This document shows, one piece after another, positions 6,069-12,686 of a DNA stretch of 13,499 nucleotides. The stretch comes from an uncultured Ruminococcus sp. (GTDB lineage: Bacteria; Bacillota; Clostridia; Oscillospirales; Ruminococcaceae), in the NCBI GenBank assembly GCA_900543105.1, contig UQQA01000069.1:1-13499 (forward strand). Direction: 5' to 3'. The notes beneath the pieces were generated by a model. It made no database searches, had not been told where the DNA came from, and saw nothing but the letters and a program-made list of their open reading frames with translations. The translations under genes were made by a program, and so were the position numbers. The stretch's first letter is position 1. The number at the start of each line of letters is the position of its first letter.

Positions 6069-7246
6069 TGGACTATGACCGAATACTTTCCGACAAGTGC
6101 AAGGAGATAAAGCCGTCGGGAATCCGTAAATTTTTTGATATTGCAAACTCAATGGAGGGGGTCATCTCGCTCGGTGTCGGCGAACCCGACTTCGCCACTC
6201 CGTGGACGATACGCAGCAAGGCTATAACCACTCTCCAGCAGGGCAAGACAGTTTACACCGCAAATGCAGGACTTCTTGAACTCCGCTGTGCAATTTCAAA
6301 ATATCTTGAACGCAAATATGATCTTAAATATGACCCTAAGGACGAGATAATCGTAACTGTCGGCGGTTCGGAGGCTATCGACCTCTGCATAAGAGCCGTT
6401 GTTGATCCCGGTGATGAAGTCCTCGTTGTTGAGCCATCTTTCGTATGCTACAAGCCTATCGTTGACCTTATGCACGGTGTTCCCGTTGTTATCGAAACCA
6501 AGCCCGAGGACAACTTCAAGCTCACAGCCGAGGCTCTCCGTGCAAAGATCACCGATAAAACAAAGCTTCTTATCCTGCCGTTCCCGAACAATCCGACGGG
6601 TGCAGTTATGACAAGACCCGAGCTTGAAGCCGTTGCCGACGTTCTCAGGGGAACGAATATCCTCGTTCTCACGGACGAAATTTACTCCGAGCTTTCCTAT
6701 CACGGCAAGCACGTTTCCATTGCCGAGATCGACGGTATGCAGGAAAGAACTATCTATGTAAACGGCTTTTCAAAGGCATTCGCAATGACAGGCTGGCGAC
6801 TTGGATATCTTGCAGGTCCGAAGCCTCTCGTTTCGCAGATGCTCAAGATCCACCAGTACGCAATAATGTGTTCCCCTACAGTTTCGCAGTATGCCGCTGT
6901 TGATGCGCTTGAAAAGTGCGATGACGACGTTCAGGCAATGGTAAAAGAATACGATATGCGCCGCAGATACATTGTCAATGCTTTCAACGAGCTTGGCCTT
7001 ACCTGCTTTGAACCGGGCGGCGCGTTCTATGTTTTCCCCTGCATAAAGTCAACGGGACTTACGAGCCAGCAGTTCTGCGAGGATCTGCTTTACAAGCACA
7101 AGGTAGCAGTCGTTCCGGGCGATGCGTTCGGAGATTGCGGCGAGGGTTACATAAGAGTTTCCTACGCTTATTCGCTCCAGCACCTTAAAACCGCTGTTGA
7201 ATCGATAAAAGAATACCTCGACGACCTCAAAAAGAACAATGGATAA
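6065..7246 (+). CDS. PLP-dependent class I/II aminotransferase
   Basis: This 393-residue cytosolic enzyme has the full set of fold-type I aminotransferase residues. The GEPDF substrate motif is at 39-43, PNNPTG at 174-179 (Asn176), Asp204 in LTDEIYS for the pyridine nitrogen, and Tyr207. The Schiff-base lysine is Lys237 in GFSKAFAMTGWRLGY, and Arg364 in YIRVSYA binds the substrate carboxylate. It should transfer an amino group between an amino acid and a 2-oxo acid. Aspartate, alanine or aromatic/branched-chain specificity cannot be fixed from sequence alone. The ATG at 6065 overlaps the Lrp stop; AAAGGAG lies 12 nt upstream, so this first ATG is favoured over the adjacent one at 6068. Pairing with an Lrp/AsnC gene suggests feedback by the enzyme's substrate or product. 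Confidence 0.95.
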   Translation: MMDYDRILSDKCKEIKPSGIRKFFDIANSMEGVISLGVGEPDFATPWTIRSKAITTLQQGKTVYTANAGLLELRCAISKYLERKYDLKYDPKDEIIVTVGGSEAIDLCIRAVVDPGDEVLVVEPSFVCYKPIVDLMHGVPVVIETKPEDNFKLTAEALRAKITDKTKLLILPFPNNPTGAVMTRPELEAVADVLRGTNILVLTDEIYSELSYHGKHVSIAEIDGMQERTIYVNGFSKAFAMTGWRLGYLAGPKPLVSQMLKIHQYAIMCSPTVSQYAAVDALEKCDDDVQAMVKEYDMRRRYIVNAFNELGLTCFEPGGAFYVFPCIKSTGLTSQQFCEDLLYKHKVAVVPGDAFGDCGEGYIRVSYAYSLQHLKTAVESIKEYLDDLKKNNG

Positions 7247-8090
7247 GCTTTCTGTAAAGGCGAATGCAAAGATAAATCTGACCCTCAATATCACGGGCAG
7301 ACTTCCGAACGGCTATCATACCCTGCGGAGCATTATGCAGAGCATTTCACTTCACGATGTTGTTACCGTTGAAAAAACAGATTCAGCCGAAATTGAAGTG
7401 ATCTGCGGCGGAGGGATACCCTCGGGCGAGCAGAATATCGCATACAAAGCCGCCCGTGAATTTTTCCGCTTCGCTGATATTGCCGACAAAGGCGTTAAGA
7501 TAACTGTTGAAAAGCATATCCCGTCCGAAGCGGGACTCGGCGGAGGAAGTGCTGATGCCGCCGCTGTTATATGCTGCTTGGACAAGCTTTTCTGCTGTGA
7601 TCTTTCGCAGAAAGCTCTTTGTGAGACAGGCGCTTCGGTCGGTGCAGACGTTCCGTTCTGCATTATGGGTGGAACGGCGCTTTGCGAGGGCATCGGAGAA
7701 GTGATAACTCCCCTTTCGCCGCTTGAATGTGAATGTGTTCTTATCGCAAAGGGAAAGCTCGGTGTTTCCACTAAAGAAGCCTATGCCAAGATCGACAGTG
7801 CAGAGATAAATCATTCCCCGTGGGAAGTTTCCGACTTCAGCGGCGGCTTTGAAAGCTGGGCAAGGCTTTGCACCAACGATTTTGAGGCTGTTTCGGGAAA
7901 TCCCGAGGTCGAAGCTATAATTTCGGAGATGAAAAGCAGCGGTGCTTCGCTCTCACAGATGAGCGGAAGCGGTTCGGCTGTATTCGGTTTATTCTCCGAG
8001 CGTGAAAATGCTGAAAGCTGTAGGAAAAAGCTTTCCGAACTCGGTTTCTTCGCCGAGATATGCGGATTTGCCGAAAAAGGAATTGAATAA
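7239..8090 (+). CDS. ispE: 4-diphosphocytidyl-2-C-methyl-D-erythritol kinase
   Basis: IspE phosphorylates 4-diphosphocytidyl-2-C-methyl-D-erythritol with ATP, the fourth step of the MEP route to isoprenoids. The protein has 283 residues, the usual length, and is a GHMP kinase. Lys11 in KANAKINLTL is the conserved catalytic lysine. The ATP-binding glycine motif PSEAGLGGGSADAAA is at 95-109, Asp137 in GADVPF is the expected catalytic base, and the third motif SGSGSAVFG is at 242-250. The start overlaps the aminotransferase by 8 nt. No Shine-Dalgarno sequence is visible before it, so translation probably depends on coupling. A strong terminator follows 19 nt after the stop. Linking ispE to an Lrp-aminotransferase pair is not an obvious pathway grouping. 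Confidence 0.97.
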   Translation: MDKLSVKANAKINLTLNITGRLPNGYHTLRSIMQSISLHDVVTVEKTDSAEIEVICGGGIPSGEQNIAYKAAREFFRFADIADKGVKITVEKHIPSEAGLGGGSADAAAVICCLDKLFCCDLSQKALCETGASVGADVPFCIMGGTALCEGIGEVITPLSPLECECVLIAKGKLGVSTKEAYAKIDSAEINHSPWEVSDFSGGFESWARLCTNDFEAVSGNPEVEAIISEMKSSGASLSQMSGSGSAVFGLFSERENAESCRKKLSELGFFAEICGFAEKGIE

Positions 8091-8108
8091 TTATTTCCGA
8101 AGAAATAA

Positions 8109-8154
8109 AAATGCGTTTTCAAAGCAATTTGCAATGAAAACGCATTTATTTTTT
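8109..8154. terminator. Bidirectional intrinsic terminator between ispE and the hydrolase gene
   Basis: AAATGCGTTTTC (8109-8120) pairs perfectly over 12 bp with GAAAACGCATTT (8136-8147) around a 15-nt loop. A T-rich run follows on the plus strand (8149-8154), and a matching run (TTTTTATTTC) follows on the minus strand. It ends both the ispE operon and the convergent hydrolase gene. The plus-strand T run overlaps the hydrolase stop codon. Confidence 0.92.
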
Positions 8155-9109
8155 ACTTTATATATTTGCTGAGGAAATCATCGACCGTACGGTAGTATTT
8201 TTCGGGACAGATCACATCACACTGCATATGGTCTGCGCCCTCGACAACGTAGGTTTCCTTTTCGCTTGCGCAGCTCTTATACAAGGTATCGAACATTTCA
8301 AACGGTACGCACTTATCCTCCGTGCCCTGAATAAAGAGTATCGGGATATTCGTATTTTTTATGGCTTCAACGGCGCTCGCCTTTTTGAAGTCAAGACCGA
8401 TGACGAACTTTGCATAAAGCGAAGCAAGGAACACTATCGGGTCGGGGAAAATATGCAGCGTATCGTGCGTCTGACGTTTCAGCACCGACTTTACATCGGA
8501 ATAGCCGCTGTCCTCGACGATCGCCTTGACGTTCTGCGGCAGACCGTCTGCGGAAGCCATCATTACCTCGGCTGCGCCCATTGAGATGCCGTACAGAGCG
8601 ATCTGCGCCTGCGGATCACGGGCAAGAATAAAGTTCACATAGCCTTTGAGGTCGGATTTTTCGAGATATCCCATACCGATATAGCTGCCCTCTGTTCTGC
8701 CCGATGCTCTGCCGTCGATTGCAAGGACATTATATCCCATTTTGGTAAAGTTATAAGCCTGAAAACCGAGGTTATATGCGCTGCCCTTGTAGCCGTGGCA
8801 CATTATAATGTACTTGCGCGAATGTTTTTCAGCCATACTCAGAACGGCGTGGACTTTTATGCCGCTTTTTGTGAGCAGGAAAACGTCCTCGGAGTGAGCC
8901 TTGAACCACTCGGTATATTCCTTGGTGCGGTTTTTTAGGATATCACGCTTTTCATCGGTTTCTTTCTTGGTATTCTGTGGAAGTTTATCTACAGTGAAGC
9001 CTTTCTCCCCTGCTTTGAGCGAATAATCGCAGAAAAGCTTCGCTGCAACTGCGCATATTGCCGTTATCGCTGCGGCTGCGGAAAGTATCACCTTTACTGA
9101 TTTTTTCAT
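8153..9109 (-). CDS. Membrane-anchored alpha/beta hydrolase
   Basis: This 318-residue protein has an alpha/beta hydrolase fold with a complete triad: Ser176 in the nucleophile elbow GISMG, Asp265 in GTEDKCVP and His294 in GADHMQ. The oxyanion region is CHGYKGS (104-110). Residues 4-27 (VKVILSAAAAITAICAVAAKLFCD) form a hydrophobic segment after two lysines, so the enzyme is probably anchored at the membrane with its catalytic domain outside. The family is annotated as BAAT/prolyl-oligopeptidase-like or DUF1749-like hydrolases; the substrate is unknown. I start it at the ATG at 9107-9109, which follows AGAAAGG with good spacing. An in-frame ATG at 9182-9184 would extend it by 25 residues, but it lies in the -35 box of the apparent promoter. 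It forms a single-gene unit convergent with ispE. Confidence 0.9.
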   Translation of the reverse strand: MKKSVKVILSAAAAITAICAVAAKLFCDYSLKAGEKGFTVDKLPQNTKKETDEKRDILKNRTKEYTEWFKAHSEDVFLLTKSGIKVHAVLSMAEKHSRKYIIMCHGYKGSAYNLGFQAYNFTKMGYNVLAIDGRASGRTEGSYIGMGYLEKSDLKGYVNFILARDPQAQIALYGISMGAAEVMMASADGLPQNVKAIVEDSGYSDVKSVLKRQTHDTLHIFPDPIVFLASLYAKFVIGLDFKKASAVEAIKNTNIPILFIQGTEDKCVPFEMFDTLYKSCASEKETYVVEGADHMQCDVICPEKYYRTVDDFLSKYIK

Positions 9110-9155
9110 TTTTATCCAACCTTTCTGTAAAAAAGAGGTCAAGTCCGTTTTCTTA

Positions 9156-9184
9156 ATTCTATCACATTTATATTTAAAAGTCAA
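9156..9184 (-). promoter_or_regulatory. Promoter of the alpha/beta hydrolase gene
   Basis: On the minus strand, -35 TTGACT (9179-9184) and -10 TAGAAT (9156-9161) are separated by 17 bp. TGA before the -10 makes an extended box. The start near 9149 gives a leader of about 40 nt to the ATG at 9109. Confidence 0.82.
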
Positions 9185-9240
9185 TCATAATCGAAAAAGC
9201 TCGCAGAACAGCCGTTTTTCTCATACAAGAAATTTCATCA

Positions 9241-9261
9241 AAAATTTTTCTGAAAAATTTT
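9241..9261. promoter_or_regulatory. AT-only 10-bp perfect dyad upstream of the tRNA promoter
   Basis: AAAATTTTTC and GAAAAATTTT flank a single central T. The dyad ends 10 bp before the -35 box of the tRNA promoter, about 46 to 66 bp before the start. That is where an AT-rich UP element that binds the polymerase alpha subunit would lie. It could also be a regulator site; the sequence alone does not decide. Confidence 0.45.
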
Positions 9262-9271
9262 GCAAAAGCCC

Positions 9272-9300
9272 TTGACAAATAGCTTGCATAGTGCTATAAT
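9272..9300 (+). promoter_or_regulatory. Consensus promoter of tRNA-Arg
   Basis: Perfect sigma-A boxes TTGACA (9272-9277) and TATAAT (9295-9300) are separated by 17 bp. TGC precedes the -10. The transcript would start near 9307, giving a leader of about 14 nt before the mature tRNA at 9321. This is the strongest promoter in the window. Confidence 0.93.
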
Positions 9301-9320
9301 AAAATACGCTGATTGAAGAT

Positions 9321-9397
9321 GCGTTGCTAGCTCAGCTGGATAGAGTGACTGGCTACGAACCAGTAGGTCAGGGGTTCGAGTCCCTTGCAGCGCACCA
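9321..9397 (+). tRNA. tRNA-Arg, anticodon ACG
   Basis: The 77-nt gene folds as a full cloverleaf. The acceptor stem GCGTTGC pairs with GCAGCGC (9387-9393) with one G-T pair. The D arm has TAGCTCAGCTGGATAGAG. The anticodon stem ACTGG/CCAGT encloses the loop CTACGAA, giving anticodon ACG. The T arm contains GGTTCGAGTCC. The discriminator is A at 9394 and the 3' CCA is encoded at 9395-9397. ACG is normally edited to ICG by TadA and reads CGU, CGC and CGA codons. It has its own promoter and terminator and is a single tRNA gene, not part of a cluster. Confidence 0.97.
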
Positions 9398-9405
9398 AAC
9401 AGACT

Positions 9406-9437
9406 AAGCCTTGTGTTAATTCACAAGGCTTTTTATT
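9406..9437 (+). terminator. Intrinsic terminator of tRNA-Arg
   Basis: AAGCCTTGTG (9406-9415) pairs with CACAAGGCTT (9422-9431) around a 6-nt loop and is followed by a T-rich run (TTTTATTTT). It starts 9 nt after the tRNA CCA. Confidence 0.92.
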
Positions 9438-9474
9438 TTGCCTTTTTTATCAAGCATGGCATCAAACATCAGAA

Positions 9475-9510
9475 AAGCCGACTGCGTTCAAACAGTCGGC
9501 TTGGTTTTTT
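9475..9510. terminator. Terminator after the aldolase-like gene, probably bidirectional
   Basis: AAGCCGACTG (9475-9484) pairs perfectly with CAGTCGGCTT (9493-9502) around an 8-nt loop. On the minus strand the stem lies 15 nt after the aldolase-like stop and is followed by TTTTC with the stem's own T's. On the plus strand it is followed by GG and six T, so it could also back up the tRNA terminator. Confidence 0.85.
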
Positions 9511-9516
9511 ATTCAA

Positions 9517-10497
9517 TTATGAAAGCTCGTAGAGAAGATCCTGATAAAAATCATCGTAATCGGTCTTCTGATCCTTGATGAATGCGATAGCTGCTCTTGG
9601 GTGGCGGTTAAGAACGCCTGTGAGCATATATGGCACGTCGTAGCCCCATACAGAGCCCTTTTCTCTTTCCTGCGAGATATACTTCTCAACGAACTTGAGT
9701 GCGGGAGAAAGGTTGTAGTTCGGGTTCTTGAGGAATGCGAGCATCTGCTCCATAAAGCAGTTGCCTGCGCCTCTTCCCATGCCGCTCATTGTTGCATCTG
9801 CGAAGCTTGCACCGAAAGCGATGCCCTCGATAGTGTTTGCGAATGCGAGCTGCTGGTTATTGTGCATATGAAGTCCGACCTTCTTGCCGCAGGATTCAGC
9901 CGCAGCGCAGTACATCTTGGTCATTTCGCGGATCTGCTCGGGGTAAAGTGAGCCATAGCTGTCAACGAGGTAGATAACGTCAACAGGAGAATCGCATACC
10001 ATTTCAAGCGACTTATTTACGTCCTCTTCCTTAGCTGCGGAGATAGCCATAATATTGACCGTTGTTTCATAGCCAAGGTCGTGGCAGTAGTTTATCATTT
10101 CGATAGCGCCGGGCATCTGGTGAGTGTATGTAGCGATACGGATCATATCGATAACGCTCTCGTCCTTAGGGATAATATCCTTTTTGTAGTCGCAGCGTCC
10201 GACATCAGCCATAACCGTGAGCTTAAGGTTTGTGTTGTTTTCACCGACGATTGCACGGATATCCTCTTCATCGCAGAACTTCCACTTGCCGAAATCTTCT
10301 ACCTTGAAGAGATCCTTTGAAGCCTTATAGCCGAATTCCATATATTCAACGCCTGCTTTGACGTTGGTCTTATAAAGTTCCTTTACGAACTCATCAGAAA
10401 ATCTGAAATTGTTTACAAGTCCGCCGTCACGGATAGTTGCATCGAGGAGCTTGATGTCAGGTCTGTATGACATAAGATCGCCTTTTTTTTCTAACAT
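9517..10497 (-). CDS. DRE-TIM (HMGL-like) aldolase-domain protein
   Basis: This protein of 326 residues (318 from the alternative start) has the HMG-CoA lyase-like TIM barrel. The first strand, IKLLDATIRDGG (residues 15-26), carries the family Asp and Arg. The metal-site HxH is in GLHMHNNQ (about 213-220), and a glycine-rich loop GMGRGAGN lies at about 239-246. Relatives include 4-hydroxy-2-oxovalerate aldolases, isopropylmalate synthases and uncharacterised aldolases in sugar or polyketide clusters. There are no synthase-type C-terminal domains and no aldehyde dehydrogenase partner, so the reaction is unknown. Two starts are possible: the ATG at 10497, after AAGGAAGG, about 11 nt away, and an ATG 8 codons in (10473), after AAGG, 7 nt away. 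Homologues I recall begin near the second. The gene has its own promoter and terminator. Confidence 0.85.
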   Translation of the reverse strand: MLEKKGDLMSYRPDIKLLDATIRDGGLVNNFRFSDEFVKELYKTNVKAGVEYMEFGYKASKDLFKVEDFGKWKFCDEEDIRAIVGENNTNLKLTVMADVGRCDYKKDIIPKDESVIDMIRIATYTHQMPGAIEMINYCHDLGYETTVNIMAISAAKEEDVNKSLEMVCDSPVDVIYLVDSYGSLYPEQIREMTKMYCAAAESCGKKVGLHMHNNQQLAFANTIEGIAFGASFADATMSGMGRGAGNCFMEQMLAFLKNPNYNLSPALKFVEKYISQEREKGSVWGYDVPYMLTGVLNRHPRAAIAFIKDQKTDYDDFYQDLLYELS

Positions 10498-10519
10498 TTA
10501 TAAACATTCCTTCCTTGAT

Positions 10520-10569
10520 ACTTTAGCGATTTTAAGCTTTTATGCTTTTAAGCTTTTTGGTGCTAAAGT
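10520..10569 (-). promoter_or_regulatory. Leader hairpin before the aldolase-like gene
   Basis: ACTTTAGC (10520-10527) and GCTAAAGT (10562-10569) are perfect inverted repeats in the untranslated leader. They enclose two AAGCTT hexamers around ATGC, which themselves form an inner dyad. The structure begins about 12 nt after the expected start and ends shortly before the AAGGAAGG site. It has no T run, so it is not a terminator. It may affect mRNA stability or be an operator. I recognise no riboswitch class. Confidence 0.45.
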
Positions 10570-10587
10570 GTATTTACTACATTTGAT

Positions 10588-10616
10588 ATTTTATCACATT
10601 ACAATACTTCTGTCAA
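10588..10616 (-). promoter_or_regulatory. Promoter of the aldolase-like gene
   Basis: On the minus strand, perfect -35 TTGACA (10611-10616) and -10 TAAAAT (10588-10593) have 17-bp spacing, with TGA before the -10 (extended). The start would be near 10581, giving a leader of about 85 to 105 nt depending on the start codon. Confidence 0.88.
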
Positions 10617-10657
10617 CAATATATTTCACATTTTACATTTTGTTCATTTTTATAGAA

Positions 10658-10688
10658 AGCAAAATGCGCTGAACACTGCCAGCGCATT
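10658..10688 (-). terminator. Terminator after the kinase-like gene
   Basis: AATGCGCTG (10663-10671) pairs with CAGCGCATT (10680-10688) around an 8-nt loop. Read on the minus strand it lies 18 nt after the kinase-like stop and is followed by TTTTGCTTTC, a moderate T tract. Confidence 0.75.
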
Positions 10689-10706
10689 AAAATTCAGAGA
10701 GTCTGA

Positions 10707-12560
10707 TTAATCAAAAAGCGTCACAAAAACATCGGGTTCAAGAGTGGGTTCGGTAGTCTTTGTGTCCTTATCTTTATCCTTGTCTTTTTCCTTCGGCTTG
10801 GTCGTTTCGGGCGGTTCTGTTTCGGGAGGATTTTTTGCGATAAACACAGTAAGGACTTCGCCCTTTTCAACGTCTATCGTTTCGCCTGCGTCCTTGCTGA
10901 GTTTTACAACATAGCCTTCCTTGACATCGCTCGTTTCGATCTCTTTTTCCTCATACTTTATTCCAAGCTCGCCGAGCATTGCAAAGTAGTCTTTCTTGGA
11001 GAGCGAAATATAGTCCGGTATCGTGACAAGCTTCGGACCCATACTTACTTTGACGGTGATCTCGGTTCCCTCTTCGTAGTTGTCGCCCTTTTCGATCGAC
11101 TGCTCGAAGATAAGTCCCTTTGCGTATTCGTCATTGTATTCGTATATCGGATTGAAAACAAGGCTGCTGTAATTCTCCGAGCGCTGAATGATATCGAAGT
11201 TTTTACCCGTAATATCGTTCATAACGTAGAGCATACGGTTTTCCTCGGTTTTCGATTCGGAGAAAGCCTCGGTCTTTTCGGTCATCTCGGTGAGTGTCGG
11301 CATCGAAGTCAACTCGCTTTCCAAACCCGTTGAGGTATCGGAGGATATCTGGTTTATCTCGGGAACATCACTGTTATTGTCCGTACCCCAGCTGAAAAGA
11401 AGTATCAGCAGGAGGAACATTCCTATTCCGAGCATTATTGCCATTACAGCGATAAACACGCCTCGTCTGCTCATCTGCTTTTTCTTTGCAGGTCTGCCGC
11501 CCGAAGACGAGCGCTGCTGACCCTGCTGAAGTGCTTCGCGCGGTATCATTATAGTCTGTGTGCTTGAAGATGAAAGTCTTACAGCCGCACCGCCTATTTC
11601 GGGCTGCTCAAAAAGCTTTGTCACAAGCTCTGTAATGGTCTGTATTCTCTTTTCTCCGTCAAGTTCCATACCGCTCATTATAACGTTTGAAACGCTTTCG
11701 GGTATTTCGGGGACGAGTGAAGCAGGTGTTTCAAGAGTATCATCGGTAAGTCTTGAAGCCGCATCAAGCGGTGTAACGCCCGTCAGAGCCTTATAAAGCA
11801 TAGCCGAAACGCCGTAAACGTCCGTCCATGTTCCCTGTCTTGCCGAGGAATTGTACTGCTCGGGTGCGGCATAACCGCTGTAAAGCTCGGGGGCGATCTC
11901 CGTATTTGCTGTTCTTTCATCGGAAATAGCAAAGCCTGTCAGCTTTATATCGCCGTTTTCGCCGATAAGTATATTCTCGGGACAGATACCTCTGTGAACA
12001 AGTCCTGCGTTATGCACGAGCGAAACTGTTGTGAATATCGGCGGAAAGAATCTTCTTACGGTTTCCCACGTAAGTCTGCCGCCGTTGTGGTCGATATACT
12101 TTTCAAGCGTAACACCCTCAAAGTATGCAAGCACAACATATCCCGTGTTATTGTCGCCGAACATATCGACAACGGGGATAATATGACTCAGACTGCGCAT
12201 TTTTGACAACGTTTTGTTCAGCTCCACGAACTCGGACATCAGTGTTTTATACTGTGCGACATACTGCGGAGCGACATCAAGGATATTTTTTCCCGCTTCT
12301 CTTTCGCAGAGAGTATCGGGCATATATTCCTTTATCACTGCCTTGCTTTGTGTTATTGTATCAAAACCAATATAATTTGCGCTCTCACCGTTATAGGAAA
12401 GCAGCTTTCCCACAACATAGCGGTCGCGGAGCATCACTCCGGGCGCAAGATAAGACGGAAGACTTGGGGCATTCTCATCAAAGCCGCATATCCTGCAAAC
12501 TCCGTTTTCATCGCAGTCCTTAGGATTCATACAGCCATAGCAAAGATTAAATTCACCCAT
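10707..12560 (-). CDS. Zinc-ribbon PASTA-domain kinase homologue, predicted pseudokinase
   Basis: This 617-residue membrane protein has four parts. A Cys-rich N-terminus (C7, C10, C22, C25, a probable zinc ribbon) precedes a protein-kinase fold (about 45-315). A transmembrane helix (about 367-390) leads to two PASTA repeats (about 443-508 and 511-576) that should lie outside the cell. A Pro/Lys/Asp tail follows. The layout resembles PrkC/Stk1, sensors of muropeptides and lipid II, apart from the ribbon. The ATP lysine (Lys77 in AVIKEY), Asn196, the APE motif (232-234) and Asp247 are kept. However, HRD is HRG (189-191) and DFG is GFA (209-211), so both catalytic aspartates are gone, and the glycine loop is degenerate. 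It should bind partners or nucleotide but not phosphorylate. The ATG follows GGAGG with 8-nt spacing. No PP2C phosphatase gene lies nearby, although one usually accompanies PrkC. Confidence 0.9.
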   Translation of the reverse strand: MGEFNLCYGCMNPKDCDENGVCRICGFDENAPSLPSYLAPGVMLRDRYVVGKLLSYNGESANYIGFDTITQSKAVIKEYMPDTLCEREAGKNILDVAPQYVAQYKTLMSEFVELNKTLSKMRSLSHIIPVVDMFGDNNTGYVVLAYFEGVTLEKYIDHNGGRLTWETVRRFFPPIFTTVSLVHNAGLVHRGICPENILIGENGDIKLTGFAISDERTANTEIAPELYSGYAAPEQYNSSARQGTWTDVYGVSAMLYKALTGVTPLDAASRLTDDTLETPASLVPEIPESVSNVIMSGMELDGEKRIQTITELVTKLFEQPEIGGAAVRLSSSSTQTIMIPREALQQGQQRSSSGGRPAKKKQMSRRGVFIAVMAIMLGIGMFLLLILLFSWGTDNNSDVPEINQISSDTSTGLESELTSMPTLTEMTEKTEAFSESKTEENRMLYVMNDITGKNFDIIQRSENYSSLVFNPIYEYNDEYAKGLIFEQSIEKGDNYEEGTEITVKVSMGPKLVTIPDYISLSKKDYFAMLGELGIKYEEKEIETSDVKEGYVVKLSKDAGETIDVEKGEVLTVFIAKNPPETEPPETTKPKEKDKDKDKDTKTTEPTLEPDVFVTLFD

Positions 12561-12601
12561 AAATACTTCCTCCCTTCACTGCTGAAATTTCTACCTTTAC
12601 A

Positions 12602-12630
12602 ATAATAACAGCATTTACCTAAAAAGTCAA
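12602..12630 (-). promoter_or_regulatory. Promoter of the PASTA kinase-like gene
   Basis: On the minus strand, -35 TTGACT (12625-12630) and -10 TATTAT (12602-12607) have 17-bp spacing, with TGT before the -10. The start near 12595 gives a leader of about 35 nt ending in AAGGGAGG. The gene is therefore transcribed separately from the binding-protein gene upstream. Confidence 0.85.
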
Positions 12631-12686
12631 TGATATCAGCGGATTTGTATATAAATTGTATTATTTTTGTCACTATTTAAACAAAA

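Noticed and set aside
9321..9397. tRNA-Arg as an integration (att) site
   Set aside because: No integrase, no direct repeat of the tRNA 3' end and no phage genes nearby; its terminator follows at once and flanking genes look ancestral.
10498..10581. Riboswitch or T-box in the aldolase leader
   Set aside because: Too short, with no T-box consensus, no terminator/antiterminator pair and no known aptamer core; only a simple hairpin is visible.
11934..11990. Kinase active-site changes as sequencing errors
   Set aside because: Each would need an independent substitution at precisely the two catalytic Asp codons, and the glycine loop is also degenerate; the frame is otherwise intact.
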